Part shown: in pieces, positions 13,919 through 25,882 of the stretch
Layout: the number at the start of each line of letters is the position of its first letter
Numbering within the stretch: the stretch's first letter is position 1
Notes under the pieces: generated by a model
Database searches by the model: none
Told to the model about the DNA's origin: nothing
Seen by the model: the letters and a program-made list of their open reading frames with translations, nothing else
Translations under genes and position numbers: made by a program
NCBI RefSeq assembly: GCF_937616625.2
Contig: NC_065576.1
Span: 24,970,628 to 25,034,627, forward strand
Length of the DNA stretch: 64,000 nt
Direction: 5' to 3'
DNA from: Mercurialis annua
Taxonomy: Eukaryota; Streptophyta; Magnoliopsida; Malpighiales; Euphorbiaceae

Positions 13919-13964
13919 GATAACCATGCTTAGGTAATATTACGAGAGGTGTGTATGAAAAGTG
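13889..13964. other. Satellite orientation-switch junction 2, centred on the CCTAA/TTAGG dyad
   Basis: Reverse-orientation sequence (CACTTTTCACGC through TTTGCGTAATAT, 13889-13917) runs into AACCATGCTTAGG (13922-13934) and then directly into forward-orientation sequence (TAATATTACG through TGAAAAGTG, 13935-13964). The two arms are inverted copies of each other. The centre is the near-palindromic 16-bp motif that looks almost the same on both strands. From here to the window end all monomers are forward. Confidence 0.85.
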
Positions 13965-14396
13965 ATGCAATTTAACTATGTCGCATCACAAGTCTCTGTA
14001 ACACGTCTTTCCGATTACCTAAGCATGGTTAGGCTATATTAAAAGTGTGCGTTAAAAGTGACACTAGAATAGTATGTCGCGTCACAAGTCTCTTTAACGC
14101 GTCGTTCCAATTACCTATGCATGGTTAGGTTATTTTATGCAAAGTGTGCGTGAATAGGGACGCTATATAAGTATGTCGCATCACAAGTCTTATTAAATCG
14201 TCGTTCCGATTACCATGATTATCTCGCGTCACAAGTCTCTTTAACGCGTCGTTCCGATTACCATGATTATCTCGCGTCACAAGTCTCTTTAACGCATCGT
14301 TCCGATTACCTCTAAGCATGGTTATATTACGCAAAGTATCCTTGAAAAGTGACTTTAGATCAGTATGTCGCGTCTCAAGTCTCTCTAACGCGTCAT
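13935..14396 (+). repeat. Forward satellite next to the switch, with tandem half-monomers
   Basis: Diverged forward monomers with TATATAAG-type and TTTAACTATG variants. At 14209 and 14257 two half-monomers of the ATTACCATGATTATCTCGCG type lie directly head to tail, exactly 48 bp apart and nearly identical. This shows that the 48-bp unit can itself be tandemly duplicated. No gene. Confidence 0.85.
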
Positions 14397-14928
14397 TCCG
14401 ATTTCCTAAGCATGGTCAGGTTATATTACGCAAAATGTGCGTGAAAAGTGAAACTAGATTAGTATGGGCGTCTCAAGTCTCTCTAACGCGTCGTTCCAAT
14501 TTCCCCAGCATGGTTCGGTTATATTATGCAAAGTGTACGTACAAACTGACACTAGATTAATATGGCGCATCTAATGTCTTTTTAACGCATCGTTCCGATT
14601 AGCTAAGCATGGTTAGGTTATATCACGCAGAGTGTGCAAGAAAAATGACAATCGCGGCTTAAGTGCATTAAACGAGTCGTTCCAATTACCTAAGCATGGT
14701 TAGGTAATATTACGCAAAGTGTGCGTGAAAAATGACAGTAGATTAGTATGTCGCATCTTAGGTCAATCTAACTCATCGATCCGATTACCTAAGCATTGTT
14801 AGGCTATATTATGCAAGGTGTACGTGAAAAGTGACGCTAGATTAGTATATCGCGTCTCAAGTCTCTTTAACGCGTCGTTTTGATTACCATGCTTATGTCG
14901 CGTCACAAGTCTCTCTAACGGGTCGTTC
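14397..14928 (+). repeat. Partial B-type segment at the edge of the higher-order array
   Basis: Matches the later part of the B unit: monomers with GTGAAACTAG, GCGTACAAACTGAC, TATATCACGCAGAG and CATTGTTAGGC variants occur in the same order as in complete B units, with one extra monomer, and end in a half-monomer near 14885. At about 14929 it jumps to the third monomer of another B unit. This looks like a recombination edge. Confidence 0.7.
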
Positions 14929-16226
14929 CGATTTCGTAAGCATGGTTACGTTATATTATGCAAAGTGTGCGTACAAAGTGACGCTAGATTAATATGGCGC
15001 GTCTAAAGTGTTTTTAACGCGTCTTTTCAATTACCATGCTTATGTCGCGTCAGAAGTATCTCTAACACATCGTTCCGATTACCTAAGCATGGTTTGGGTA
15101 TGTTACCCAAAGGGTGCGTGAAAAATGACAATTGATTAGTATGTCGCGTCTCAAGTCCATTTAACGCGTCATTCCAACTACTTAAGCATGGCTAGGTAAT
15201 ATTACGCAATGTGTGCGTGAAAAATGACAATAGATTAGTATGTCGCGTGTGAGGTCAATCTAACGCGACGTTCCAATTACCTAAGCATGGTTAGGTTATA
15301 TTATGCAATGTGCACGTGAAAATTGACACTAGATTGGTATATCGCGTCACAAGTCTCTTTAACGCGTCGTTTTGATTACCATGCTATGTCACGTCACAAG
15401 TCTCTCTAACGGGTCGTTCCGATTACCTAACAATGGTTAGGTTATATTACGCAAAGCGTGCGTGAAAAGTAAAAATAGATCAGTATGTCGCGTCTCAAGT
15501 CTCTTTAACACGTCGTTCCGATTACCCAAGAATGGTTAGGTTATATTGCGCAAAGTGTGCGAGAAAAGTAATGCTAGATTAGTATGTCGCGTCTCCAGTC
15601 TCTTTAACGTGTCGTTCCGATTACCTAAGCATGGTTGCGTTATATTACGCAAAATGTTCGTGAAAAGTGAAACTAGATTAGTATGGGCGTCTCAAGTCTC
15701 TCTGACGCGTCGTTCCAATTTCCTCACCATGGTTAGGTTATATTACGCAAAGTGTGCGTACAAACTGACGCTAGATTAATATGGCGCGTCTAATGTCTTT
15801 TTAACGCATCGTTCCGATTACCTAAGCATGGTTAGGTTATATCACGCAGAGTGTGTAAGAAAAATGACTATATATTAGTATGTCGCATCTTACGTCAATC
15901 TAACTCATCGATCCGATTATCTAAGCATTGGTAGGCTATATTTTGCAATGTATACGTGAAAACTGATGCTAGATTAGTATATCACGTCTCAAGTCTCTTT
16001 AACGCGTCGTTTTGATTACCATGCTTATGTCGCGTCACAAGTCTCTCGAACGGGTCGTTCCGATTACCTAAGAATGGTTAGGTTATAGTACGCACAGTGT
16101 GCGTGAAAAGTAACAATAGATTAGTATGTCGCATCTCAAGTCTCTTTAACACGTCGTTCCGATTACCCAAAAATGGTTAGGTTATATTACGCAAAGTGTG
16201 CGAGAAAAGTAATGCTAGATTAGTAT
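14929..16226 (+). repeat. Truncated B unit (B0) of the higher-order repeat
   Basis: Colinear with unit B1 at an offset of about 1527-1528 bp. The GTTACGTTATATTA monomer at 14.93 kb pairs with the one at 16.46 kb, and the TTGCGCAAAGTG word at 15546 pairs with the one at 17074. The first two monomers of a complete B unit are replaced by the preceding partial segment. It is more diverged from the others than B2-B4 are from each other, as expected at the border of a homogenised array. Confidence 0.75.
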
Positions 16227-17754
16227 GTCGCCTCTCAAGTCTCTTTAACGTGTCATTCCGATTACCTAAGCATGGTTAGGTTGTATTACGCAAGGTGTGC
16301 GTGAAAGGTGATGCTAGATTAGAATGTCCCGTATCAAGGCTCTTTTAGGCGTCGTTCCGATTTCCTAAGCATGGTTAGGTTATATTATGCAAAGTGTGAG
16401 TGAAAAGTGAAACTAGATTAGTATAGGCGTCTCAAGTCTCTCTAACGCGTCATTCCAATTTCCTAAGCATGGTTACGTTATATTACGTAAAGTGTGCGTA
16501 CAAAGTGACGCTAGATTAATATGGCGCGTCTAATCTCTTTTTAACGCGTCTTTTCAATTACCGTGCTTATGTCGCGTCAGAAGTATCTCTAACACATCGT
16601 TCCGATTACCTAAGCATGGTTTGGTTTTGTTACCCAAAGGGTGCGTGAAAAATGACAATTGATTAGTATGTCGCGTCTCAAGTCCATTTAACGCGTCATT
16701 CCAACTACTTAAGCATGGCTAGGTAATATTACGCAATGTGTGCGTGAAAAGTGACAATAGATTAGTATGTCGCGTGTTAGGTCAATCTAACTCGTCGTTC
16801 CAATTACCTAAGCATGGTTAGGTTATATTATGCAATGTGCACGTGAAAATTGACACTAGATTGGTATATCACGTCTCAAGTCTCTTTAACGCGTCGTTTT
16901 GATTACCATGCTTATGTCGCGTCACAAGTCTCTCTAACGGGTCGTTCCGATTACCTAACAATGGTTAGATTATATTACGCAAAGCGTGCGTGAAAAGTAA
17001 AAATAGATCAGTATGTCGCGTCTCAAATCTCTTTAACACGTCGTTCCGATTACCCAAGAATGGCTAGGTTATATTGCGCAAAGTGTGCGAGAAAAGTAAT
17101 GCTATATTAGTATGTCGCTTCTCCAGTCTCTTTAACGTGTCGTTCCGATTACCTAAGCATGGCTGCGTTATATTACGCAAAATGTGCGTTAAAAGTGAAA
17201 CTTGATTAGTATGGGCGTCTCAAGTCTCTCTGACGCGTCGTTCCAATTTCCTCAGCATGGTTAGGTTATATTACGCAAAGTGTGCGTACAAAATGACGCT
17301 AGATTAATATGGCGCGTCTAGTGTCTTTTTAATGCATCGTTCCGATTACCTAAGCATGGTTAGGTTATATCACGCAGAGTGTGCAAGAAAAATGACAATA
17401 GATTAGTATGTCGCATCTTACGTCAATCTAACTCATCGATCCGATTACCTAAGCATTGTTAGGCTATATTATGCAATGTGTACGTGAAAAGTGATGCTAG
17501 ATTAGTATATCACGTCTCAAGTCTCTTTAACGCGTCGTTTTGATTACCATGCTTATGTCGCGTCACAAGTCTCTCGAACGGGTCGTTCCGATTACCTAAG
17601 AATGGTTAGGTTATATTACGCACAGTGTGCGTGAAAAGTAACAATTGATTAGTATGTCGCATCTCAAGTTTCTTTAATGCGTCGTTCCGATTACCCAAAA
17701 ATGGTTAGGTTATATTACGCAAAGTGTGCGAGAAAAGTAATGCTAGATTAGTAT
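16227..17754 (+). repeat. Higher-order repeat unit B1 (1528 bp)
   Basis: Unit boundaries are set at the diagnostic GTCGCCTCTCAAG word. It contains 14 full and 3 half monomers. Diagnostic members, in order, are a CCCGTATCAAGG monomer, a GTACAAAGTGACG monomer, a half-monomer with GTCAGAAGTATC, a TTACCCAAAGGG monomer, a GTTAGGTCAATC monomer, an AAAAATAGATCAG monomer, a TTGCGCAAAG monomer, a CTCTGACGCG monomer and a TATATCACGCAGAG monomer. Confidence 0.85.
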
Positions 17755-18641
17755 GTCGCCTCTCAAGTCTCTTTAACGTGTCGTTCGGATTACCTAAGCA
17801 TGGTTAGGTTATATTACGCAAGGTGTGCGTGAAAGGTGATGCTAGATTAGAATGTCCCGTATCAAGGCTCTTTTATGCGTCGTTCCGATTTCCTAAGCAT
17901 GGTTAGGTTATATTATGCGAAGTGTGAGTGAAAAGTGAAACTAGATTAGTATAGGCGTCTCAAGTCTCTCTAACGCGTCATTCCAATTTCCTAAGCATGG
18001 TTACGTTATATTACGCAAAGTGTGCGTACAAAGTGACGCTAAATTAATATGGCGCGTCTAATGTCTTTTTAACGCGTCTTTTCAATTACCATGCTTATGT
18101 CGCGTCAGAAGTATCTCTAACACATCGTTCCGATTACCTAAGCATGGTTTGGTTATGTTACCCAAAGGGTGCGTGCAAAATGACAATTGATTAGTTTGTC
18201 GCGTCTCAAGTCCATTTAATGCGTCATTCCAACTACTTAAGCATGGCTAGGTAATATTACGCAATGTGTGCGTGAAAAATGACAATAGACTAGTATGTCG
18301 CGTGTTAGGTCAATCTAACTCGTCGTTCCAATTACCTAAGCATGGTTCGGTTTTATTATGCAATGTGTACGTGAAAATTGACACTAGATTGGTATATCGC
18401 GTCTCAAGTCTCTTTAACGCGTCGTTTTGATTACCATGCTTATGTCGCGTCACAAGTCTCTCGAACGGGTTGTTCCGTTTACCTAAGAATGGTTAGGTTA
18501 TATTACGCACAGTGTGCGTGAAAAGTAACAATAGATTAGTATGTCGCATCTCAAGTCTCTTTAACGCGTCGTTCCGATTACCCAAAAATTGTTAGGTTAT
18601 ATTACGCAAAGTGCGCGAGAAAAGTAATGCTAGATTAGTAT
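17755..18641 (+). repeat. Higher-order repeat unit A1 (887 bp)
   Basis: Begins at GTCGCCTCTC and contains 8 full plus 2 half monomers (8x99 + 2x48 = 888). It follows the first eight or so positions of B, then goes straight from the second half-monomer (CTCTCGAACGGGTTG variant) to the GCACAGTGTGCG and CCCAAAAAT monomers. It therefore lacks the roughly 640-bp middle segment of B. Confidence 0.85.
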
Positions 18642-20167
18642 GTCGCTCTCAAGTCTCTTTAACGTGTCGTTCGGATTACCTAAGCATGGTTAGGTTATAT
18701 TACGCAAGGTGTGCGTGAAAGGTGATGCTAGATTAGAATGTCCCGTATCAAGGCTCCTTTATGCGTCGTTCCGATTTCCTAATTATGGTTAGGTTATATT
18801 ATGCAAAGTGTGAGTGAAAAGTGAAAATAGATTAGTATGGGCGTCTCAAGTCTCTCTAACGCGTCATTCCAATTTCCTAAGCATGGTTACGTTATATTAC
18901 GCAAAGTGTGCGTACAAAGTGACGCTAGATTAATATGGCGCGTCTAAAGTCTTTTTAACGCGTCTTTTCAATTACCATGCTTATGTCGCGTCAGAAGTAT
19001 CTCTAACACATCGTTCCGATTACCTAAGCATGGTTTGGTTTTGTTACCCAAAGGGTGCGTGAAAAATGACAATTGATTAGTATGTCGCGTCTCAAGTCCA
19101 TTTAACGCGTCATTCCAACTACTTAAGCATGGCTAGGTAATATTACGCAATGTGTGCGTGAAAAATGACAATAGATTAGTATGTCGCGTGTTAGGTCAAT
19201 CTAACTCGTCGTTCCAATTACCTAAGCATGGTTAGGTTATATTATGCAATGTGCACGTGAAAATTGACACTAGATTGGTATATCGCGTCTCAAGTCTCTT
19301 TAACGCTTCGTTTTGATTACCATGCTTATGTCGCGTCACAAGTCTCTCTAACGGGTCGTTCCGATTACCTAACAATGGTTAGGTTATATTACGCAAGCGT
19401 GCGTGAAAAGTAAAAATAGATCAGTATGTCGCGTCTCAAATCTCTTTAACACGTCGTTCCGATTACCCAAGAATGGTTAGGTTATATTGCGCAAAGTGTG
19501 CGAGAAAAGTAATGCTAGATTAGTATGTCGCGTCTCCAGTCTCTTTAACGTGTCGTTCCGATTACCTAAGCATGGTTGCGTTATAATACGCAAAATGTGG
19601 GTGAAAAGTGAAACTAGATTAGTATGGGCGTCTCAAGTCTCTCTGACGCGTCGTTCCAATTTCCTCAGCATGGTTAGGTTATATTACGCAAAGTGTGCGT
19701 ACAAACTGACGCTAGATTAATATGGCGCGTCTAATGTCTTTTTAACGCATCGTTCCGATTACCTAAGCATGGTTAGGTTATATCACGCAGAGTGTGCAAG
19801 AAAAATGACAATTGATTAGTATGTCGCATCTTAGGTCAATGTAACTCATCGATATGATTACCTAAGCATTGTTAGGCTATATTATGCAATGTGTACGTGA
19901 AAAGTGATGCTAGATTAGTATATCACGTCTCAAGTCTCTTTAACGCGTCGTTTTGATTACCATGCTTATGTCGCGTCACAAGTCTCTCCAACGGGTCGTT
20001 CCGATTACCTAAGAATGGTTAGGTTATATTACGCACAGTGTGCGTGAAAAGTAACAATTGATTAGTATGTCGCATCTCAAGTCTCTTTAACGCGTCGTTC
20101 CGATTACCCAAAAATGGTTAGGTTATATTACGCAAAGTGTGCGAGAAAAGTAATGCTAGATTAGTAT
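18642..20167 (+). repeat. Higher-order repeat unit B2 (1526 bp)
   Basis: Same monomer order as B1. One C is missing from the diagnostic word (GTCGCTCTC), and an AA is missing at about 19396. The B2+A2 pair is nearly identical to the B3+A3 pair 2413-2414 bp downstream; for example the rare CGATATGATTACC variant is shared. Confidence 0.87.
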
Positions 20168-21054
20168 GTCGCCTCTCAAGTCTCTTTAACGTGTCGTTCG
20201 GATTACCTAAGCATGGTTAGGTTATATTACGCAAGGTGTGCGTGAAAGGTGATGCTAGATTAGAATGTCCCGTATCAAGGCTCTTTTATGCGTCGTTCCG
20301 ATTTCCTAAGCATGGTTAGGTTATATTATGCGAAGTGTGAGTGAAAAGTGAAACTAGATTAGTATAGGTGTCTCAAGTCTCTCTAACGCGTCATTCCAAT
20401 TTCCTAAGCATGGTTACGTTATATTACGCAAAGTGTGCGTACAAAGTGACGCTAAATTAATATGGCGCGTCTAATGTCTTTTTAACGCGTCTTTTCAATT
20501 ACCATGCTTATGTCGCGTCAGAAGTATCTCTAACACATCGTTCCGATTACCTAAGCATGGTTTGGTTATGTTACCCAAAGGGTGCGTGCAAAATGACAAT
20601 TGATTAGTATGTCGCGTCTCAAGTCCATTTAATGCGTCATTCCAACTACTTAAGCATGGCTAGGTAATATTACGCAATGTGTGCGTGAAAAATGACAATA
20701 GACTAGTATGTCGCGTGTTAGGTCAATCTAACTCGTCGTTCCAATTACCTAAGCATGGTTCGGTTTTATTATGCAATGTGTACGTGAAAATTGACACTAG
20801 ATTGGTATATCGCGTCTCAAGTCTCTTTAACGCGTCGTTTTGATTACCATGCTTATGTCGCGTCACAAGTCTCTCGAACGGGTTGTTCCGTTTACCTAAG
20901 AATGGTTAGGTTATATTACGCACAGTGTGCGTGAAAAGTAACAATAGATTAGTATGTCGCATCTCAAGTCTCTTTAACGCGTCGTTCCGATTACCCAAAA
21001 ATGGTTAGGTTATATTACGCAAAGTGTGCGAGAAAAGTAATGCTAGATTAGTAT
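20168..21054 (+). repeat. Higher-order repeat unit A2 (887 bp)
   Basis: Eight full plus two half monomers in the A order. It carries the GTATAGGTGTCTC and TTCGGTTTTATTATG variants that are also in A3, which lies 2414 bp further on. Confidence 0.87.
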
Positions 21055-22581
21055 GTCGCCTCTCAAGTCTCTTTAACGTGTCGTTCGGATTACCTAAGCA
21101 TGGTTAGGTTATATTACGCAAGGTGTGCGTGAAAGGTGATGCTAGATTAGAATGTCCCGTATCAAGGCTCCTTTATGCGTCGTTCCGATTTCCTAAGCAT
21201 GGTTAGGTTATATTATGCAAAGTGTGAGTGAAAAGTGAAAATAGATTAGTATGGGCGTCTCAAGTCTCTCTAACGCGTCATTCCAATTTCCTAAGCATCG
21301 TTACGTTATATTACGCAAAGTGTGCGTACAAAGTGACGCTAGATTAATATGGCGCGTCTAAAGTCTTTTTAACGCGTCTTTTCAATTACCATGCTTATGT
21401 CGCGTCAGAAGTATCTCTAACACATCGTTCCGATTACCTAAGCATGGTTTGGTTTTGTTACCCAAAGGGTGCGTGAAAAATGACAATTGATTAGTATGTC
21501 GCGTCTCAAGTCCATTTAACGCGTCATTCCAACTACTTATGCATGGCTAGGTAATATTACGCAATGTGTGCGTGAAAAATGACAATTGATTAGTATGTCG
21601 CGTGTTAGGTCAATCTAACTCGTCGTTCCAATTACCTAAGCATGGTTAGGTTATATTATGCAATGTGCACGTGAAAATTGACACTAGATTGGTATATCGC
21701 GTCTCAAGTCTCTTTAACGCTTCGTTTTGATTACCATGCTTATGTCGCGTCACAAGTCTCTCTAACGGGTCGTTCCGATTACCTAACAATGGTTAGGTTA
21801 TATTACGCAAGCGTGCGTGAAAAGTAAAAATAGATCAGTATGTCGCGTCTCAAATCTCTTTAACACGTCGTTCCGATTACCCAAGAATGGTTAGGTTATA
21901 TTGCGCAAAGTGTGCGAGAAAAGTAATGCTAGATTAGTATGTCGCGTCTCCAGTCTCTTTAACGTGTCGTTCCGATTACCTAAGCATGGTTGCGTTATAA
22001 TACGCAAAATGTGGGTGAAAAGTGAAACTAGATTAGTATGGGCGTCTCAAGTCTCTCTGACGCGTCGTTCCAATTTCCTCAGCATGGTTAGGTTATATTA
22101 CGCAAAGTGTGCGTACAAACTGACGCTAGATTAATATGGCGCGTCTAATGTCTTTTTAACGCATCGTTCCGATTACCTAAGCATGGTTAGGTTATATCAC
22201 GCAGAGTGTGCAAGAAAAATGACAATTGATTAGTATGTCGCATCTTAGGTCAATGTAACTCATCGATATGATTACCTAAGCATTGTTAGGCTATATTATG
22301 CAATGTGTACGTGAAAAGTGATGCTAGATTAGTATATCACGTCTCAAGTCTCTTTAACGCGTCGTTTTGATTACCATGCTTATGTCGCGTCACAAGTCTC
22401 TCCAACGGGTCGTTCCGATTACCTAAGAATGGTTAGGTTATATTACGCACAGTGTGCGTGAAAAGTAACAATTGATTAGTATGTCGCATCTCAAGTCTCT
22501 TTAACGCGTCGTTCCGATTACCCAAAAATGGTTAGGTTATATTACGCAAAGTGTGCGAGAAAAGTAATGCTAGATTAGTAT
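21055..22581 (+). repeat. Higher-order repeat unit B3 (1527 bp)
   Basis: Near-identical to B2. The segment starting at TTGCGCAAAG (21901) matches the one at 19487 over hundreds of bases, including the GTTATAATACG and CGATATG variants. It shares CTTATGCATGGC and CATCGTTACG variants with B4. Confidence 0.87.
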
Positions 22582-23467
22582 GTCGCCTCTCAAGTCTCTT
22601 TAACGTGTCGTTCGGATTACCTAAGCATGGTTAGGTTATATTACGCAAGGTGTGCGTGAAAGGTGATGCTAGATTAGAATGTCCCGTATCAAGGCTCTTT
22701 TATGCGTCGTTCCGATTTCCTAAGCATGGTTAGGTTATATTATGCGAAGTGTGAGTGAAAAGTGAAACTAGATTAGTATAGGTGTCTCAAGTCTCTCTAA
22801 CGCGTCATTCCAATTTCCTAAGCATGGTTACGTTATATTACGCAAAGTGTGCGTACAAAGTGACGCTAAATTAATATGGCGCGTCTAATGTCTTTTTAAC
22901 GCGTCTTTTCAATTACCATGCTTATGTCGCGTCAGAAGTATCTCTAACACATCGTTCCGATTACCTAAGCATGGTTTGGTTATGTTACCCAAAGGGTGCG
23001 TGCAAAATGACAATTGATTAGTATGTCGCGTCTCAAGTCCATTTAATGCGTCATTCCAACTACTTAAGCATGGCTAGGTAATATTACGCAATGTGTGCGT
23101 GAAAATGACAATAGACTAGTATGTCGCGTGTTAGGTCAATCTAACTCGTCGTTCCAATTACCTAAGCATGGTTCGGTTTTATTATGCAATGTGTACGTGA
23201 AAATTGACACTAGATTGGTATATCGCGTCTCAAGTCTCTTTAACGCGTCGTTTTGATTACCATGCTTATGTCGCGTCACAAGTCTCTCGAACGGGTTGTT
23301 CCGTTTACCTAAGAATGGTTAGGTTATATTACGCACAGTGTGCGTGAAAAGTAACAATAGATTAGTATGTCGCATCTCAAGTCTCTTTAACGCGTCGTTC
23401 CGATTACCCAAAAATGGTTAGGTTATATTACGCAAAGTGTGCGAGAAAAGTAATGCTAGATTAGTAT
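22582..23467 (+). repeat. Higher-order repeat unit A3 (886 bp)
   Basis: Near-identical to A2, with a single A lost in the GTGAAAATGACAATAGAC segment near 23101, which accounts for the 886-bp length. Confidence 0.87.
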
Positions 23468-24995
23468 GTCGCCTCTCAAGTCTCTTTAACGTGTCGTTCG
23501 GATTACCTAAGCATGGTTAGGTTATATTACGCAAGGTGTGCGTGAAAGGTGATGCTAGATTAGAATGTCCCGTATCAAGGCTCCTTTATGCGTCGTTCCG
23601 ATTTCCTAAGCATGGTTAGGTTATATTATGCAAAGTGTGAGTGAAAAGTGAAAATAGATTAGTATGGGCGTCTCAAGTCTCTCTAACGCGTCATTCCAAT
23701 TTCCTAAGCATCGTTACGTTATATTACGCAAAGTGTGCGTACAAAGTGACGCTAGATTAATATGGCGCGTCTAAAGTCTTTTTAACGCGTCTTTTCAATT
23801 ACCATGCTTATGTCGCGTCAGAAGTATCTCTAACACATCGTTCCGATTACCTAAGCATGGTTTGGTTTTGTTACCCAAAGGGTGCGTGAAAAATGACAAT
23901 TGATTAGTATGTCGCGTCTCAAGTCCATTTAACGCGTCATTCCAACTACTTATGCATGGCTAGGTAATATTACGCAATGTGTGCGTGAAAAATGACAATT
24001 GATTAGTATGTCGCGTGTTAGGTCAATCTAACTCGTCGTTCCAATTACCTAAGCATGGTTAGGTTATATTATGCAATGTGTACGTGAAAATTGACACTAG
24101 ATTGGTATATCGCGTCTCAAGTCTCTTTAACGCGTCGTTTTGATTACCATGCTTATGTCGCGTCACAAGTCTCTCTAACGGGTCGTTCCGATTACCTAAC
24201 AATGGTTAGGTTATATTACGCAAAGCGTGCGTGAAAAGTAAAAATAGATCAGTATGTCGCGTCTCAAATCTCTTTAACACGTCGTTCCGAATACCCAAGA
24301 ATGGTTAGGTTATATTGCGCAAAGTGTGCGAGAAAAGTAATGCTAGATTAGTATGTCGCGTCTCCAGTCTCTTTAACGTGTCGTTCCGATTACCTAAGCA
24401 TGGTTGCGTTATATTACGCAAAATGTTCGTGAAAAGTGAAACTAGATTAGTATGGGCGTCTCAAGTCTCTCTGACGCGTTGTTCCAATTTCCTCACCATG
24501 GTTAGGTTATATTACGCAAAGTGTGCGTACAAACTGACGCTAGATTAATATGGCGCGTCTAATGTCTTTTTAACGCATCGTTCCGATTACCTAAGCATGG
24601 TTAGGTTATATCACGCAGAGTGTGCAAGAAAAATGACAATAAATTAGTATGTCGCATCTTACGTCAATCTAACTCATCGATCCGATTACCTAAGCATTGT
24701 TAGGCTATATTATGCAATGTGTACGTGAAAAGTGATGCTAGATTAGTATATCAAGTCTCAAGTCTCTTTAACGCGTCGTTTTGATTACCATGCTTATGTC
24801 GCGTCACAAGTCTCTCGAACGGGTCGTTCCGATTACCTAAGAATGGTTAGGTTATATTACGCACAGTGTGCGTGAAAAGTAACAATTAATTAGTATGTCG
24901 CATCTCAAGTCTCTTTAACGCGTCGTTCCGATTACCTAAAAATGGTTAGGTTATATTACGCAAAGTGTGCGAGAAAAGTAATGCTAGATTAGTAT
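23468..24995 (+). repeat. Higher-order repeat unit B4 (1528 bp)
   Basis: Its first half matches B3 (CATCGTTACG, CTTATGCATGGC variants). Its second half (from about 24,200) instead carries GTTCGTGAAAAG, CCTCACCATGG and ATCAAGTCTC variants seen in other copies such as B0. It may be a mosaic of two B lineages. Confidence 0.85.
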
Positions 24996-25882
24996 GTCGC
25001 CTCTCAAGTCTCTTTAACGTGTCGTTCGGATTACCTAAGCATGGTTAGGTTATATTACGCAAGGTGTGCGTGAAAGGTGATGCTAGATTAGAATGTCCCG
25101 TATCAAGGCTCTTTTATGCGTCGTTCCGATTTCCTAAGCATGGTTAGGTTATATTATGCGAAGTGTGAGTGAAAAGTGAAACTAGATTAGTATAGGCGTC
25201 TCAAGTCTCTCTAACGCGTCATTCCAATTTCCTAAGCATGGTTACGTTATATTACGCAAAGTGTGCGTACAAAGTGACGCTAAATTAATATGGCGCGTCT
25301 AAAGTCTTTTTAACGCGTCTTTTCAATTACCATGCTTATGTCGCGTCAGAAGTATCTCTAACACATCGTTCCGATTACCTAAGCATGGTTTGGTTATGTT
25401 ACCCAAAGGGTGCGTGCAAAATGACAATTGATTAGTATGTCGCGTCTCAAGTCCATTTAATGCGTCATTCCAACTACTTAAGCATGGCTAGGTAATATTA
25501 CACAATGTGTGCGTGAAAAATGACAATTGACTTGTATGTCGCGTGTTAGGTCAATCTAACTCGTCGTTCCAATTACCTAAGCATGGTTCGGTTTTATTAT
25601 GCAATGTGTACGTGAAAATTGACACTAGATTGGTATATCGCGTCTCAAGTCTCTTTAACGCGTCGTTTTGATTACCATGCTTATGTCGCGTCACAAGTCT
25701 CTCGAACGGGTTGTTCCGTTTACCTAAGAATGGTTAGGTTATATTACGCACAGTGTGCGTGAAAAGTAACAATAGATTAGTATGTCGCATCTCAAGTCTC
25801 TTTAACGCGTCGTTCCGATTACCCAAAAATGGTTAGGTTATATTACGCAAAGTGTGCGAGAAAAGTAATGCTAGATTAGTAT
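24996..25882 (+). repeat. Higher-order repeat unit A4 (887 bp)
   Basis: An A unit directly followed by another A unit, breaking the B-A alternation. It carries the rare TTACACAATGTGTGCG and ATTGACTTGTATG variants; the first is shared with A5. Confidence 0.86.

Noticed and set aside
15546..15779. 77-residue open frames recurring at 15546, 19487, 21901, 24315 and 27617 as a possible gene family
   Set aside because: They start at TTG, span parts of three satellite monomers and repeat only because the higher-order unit repeats. The 99-bp period is a multiple of three, so one frame stays in phase. There is no domain, start context or conservation beyond that of the DNA.
17570..17590. CENP-B-box-like motif in the CGAACGGGTCG variant
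   Set aside because: The spacing of the TTCG, A and CGGG elements required for a CENP-B box is not met on either strand.
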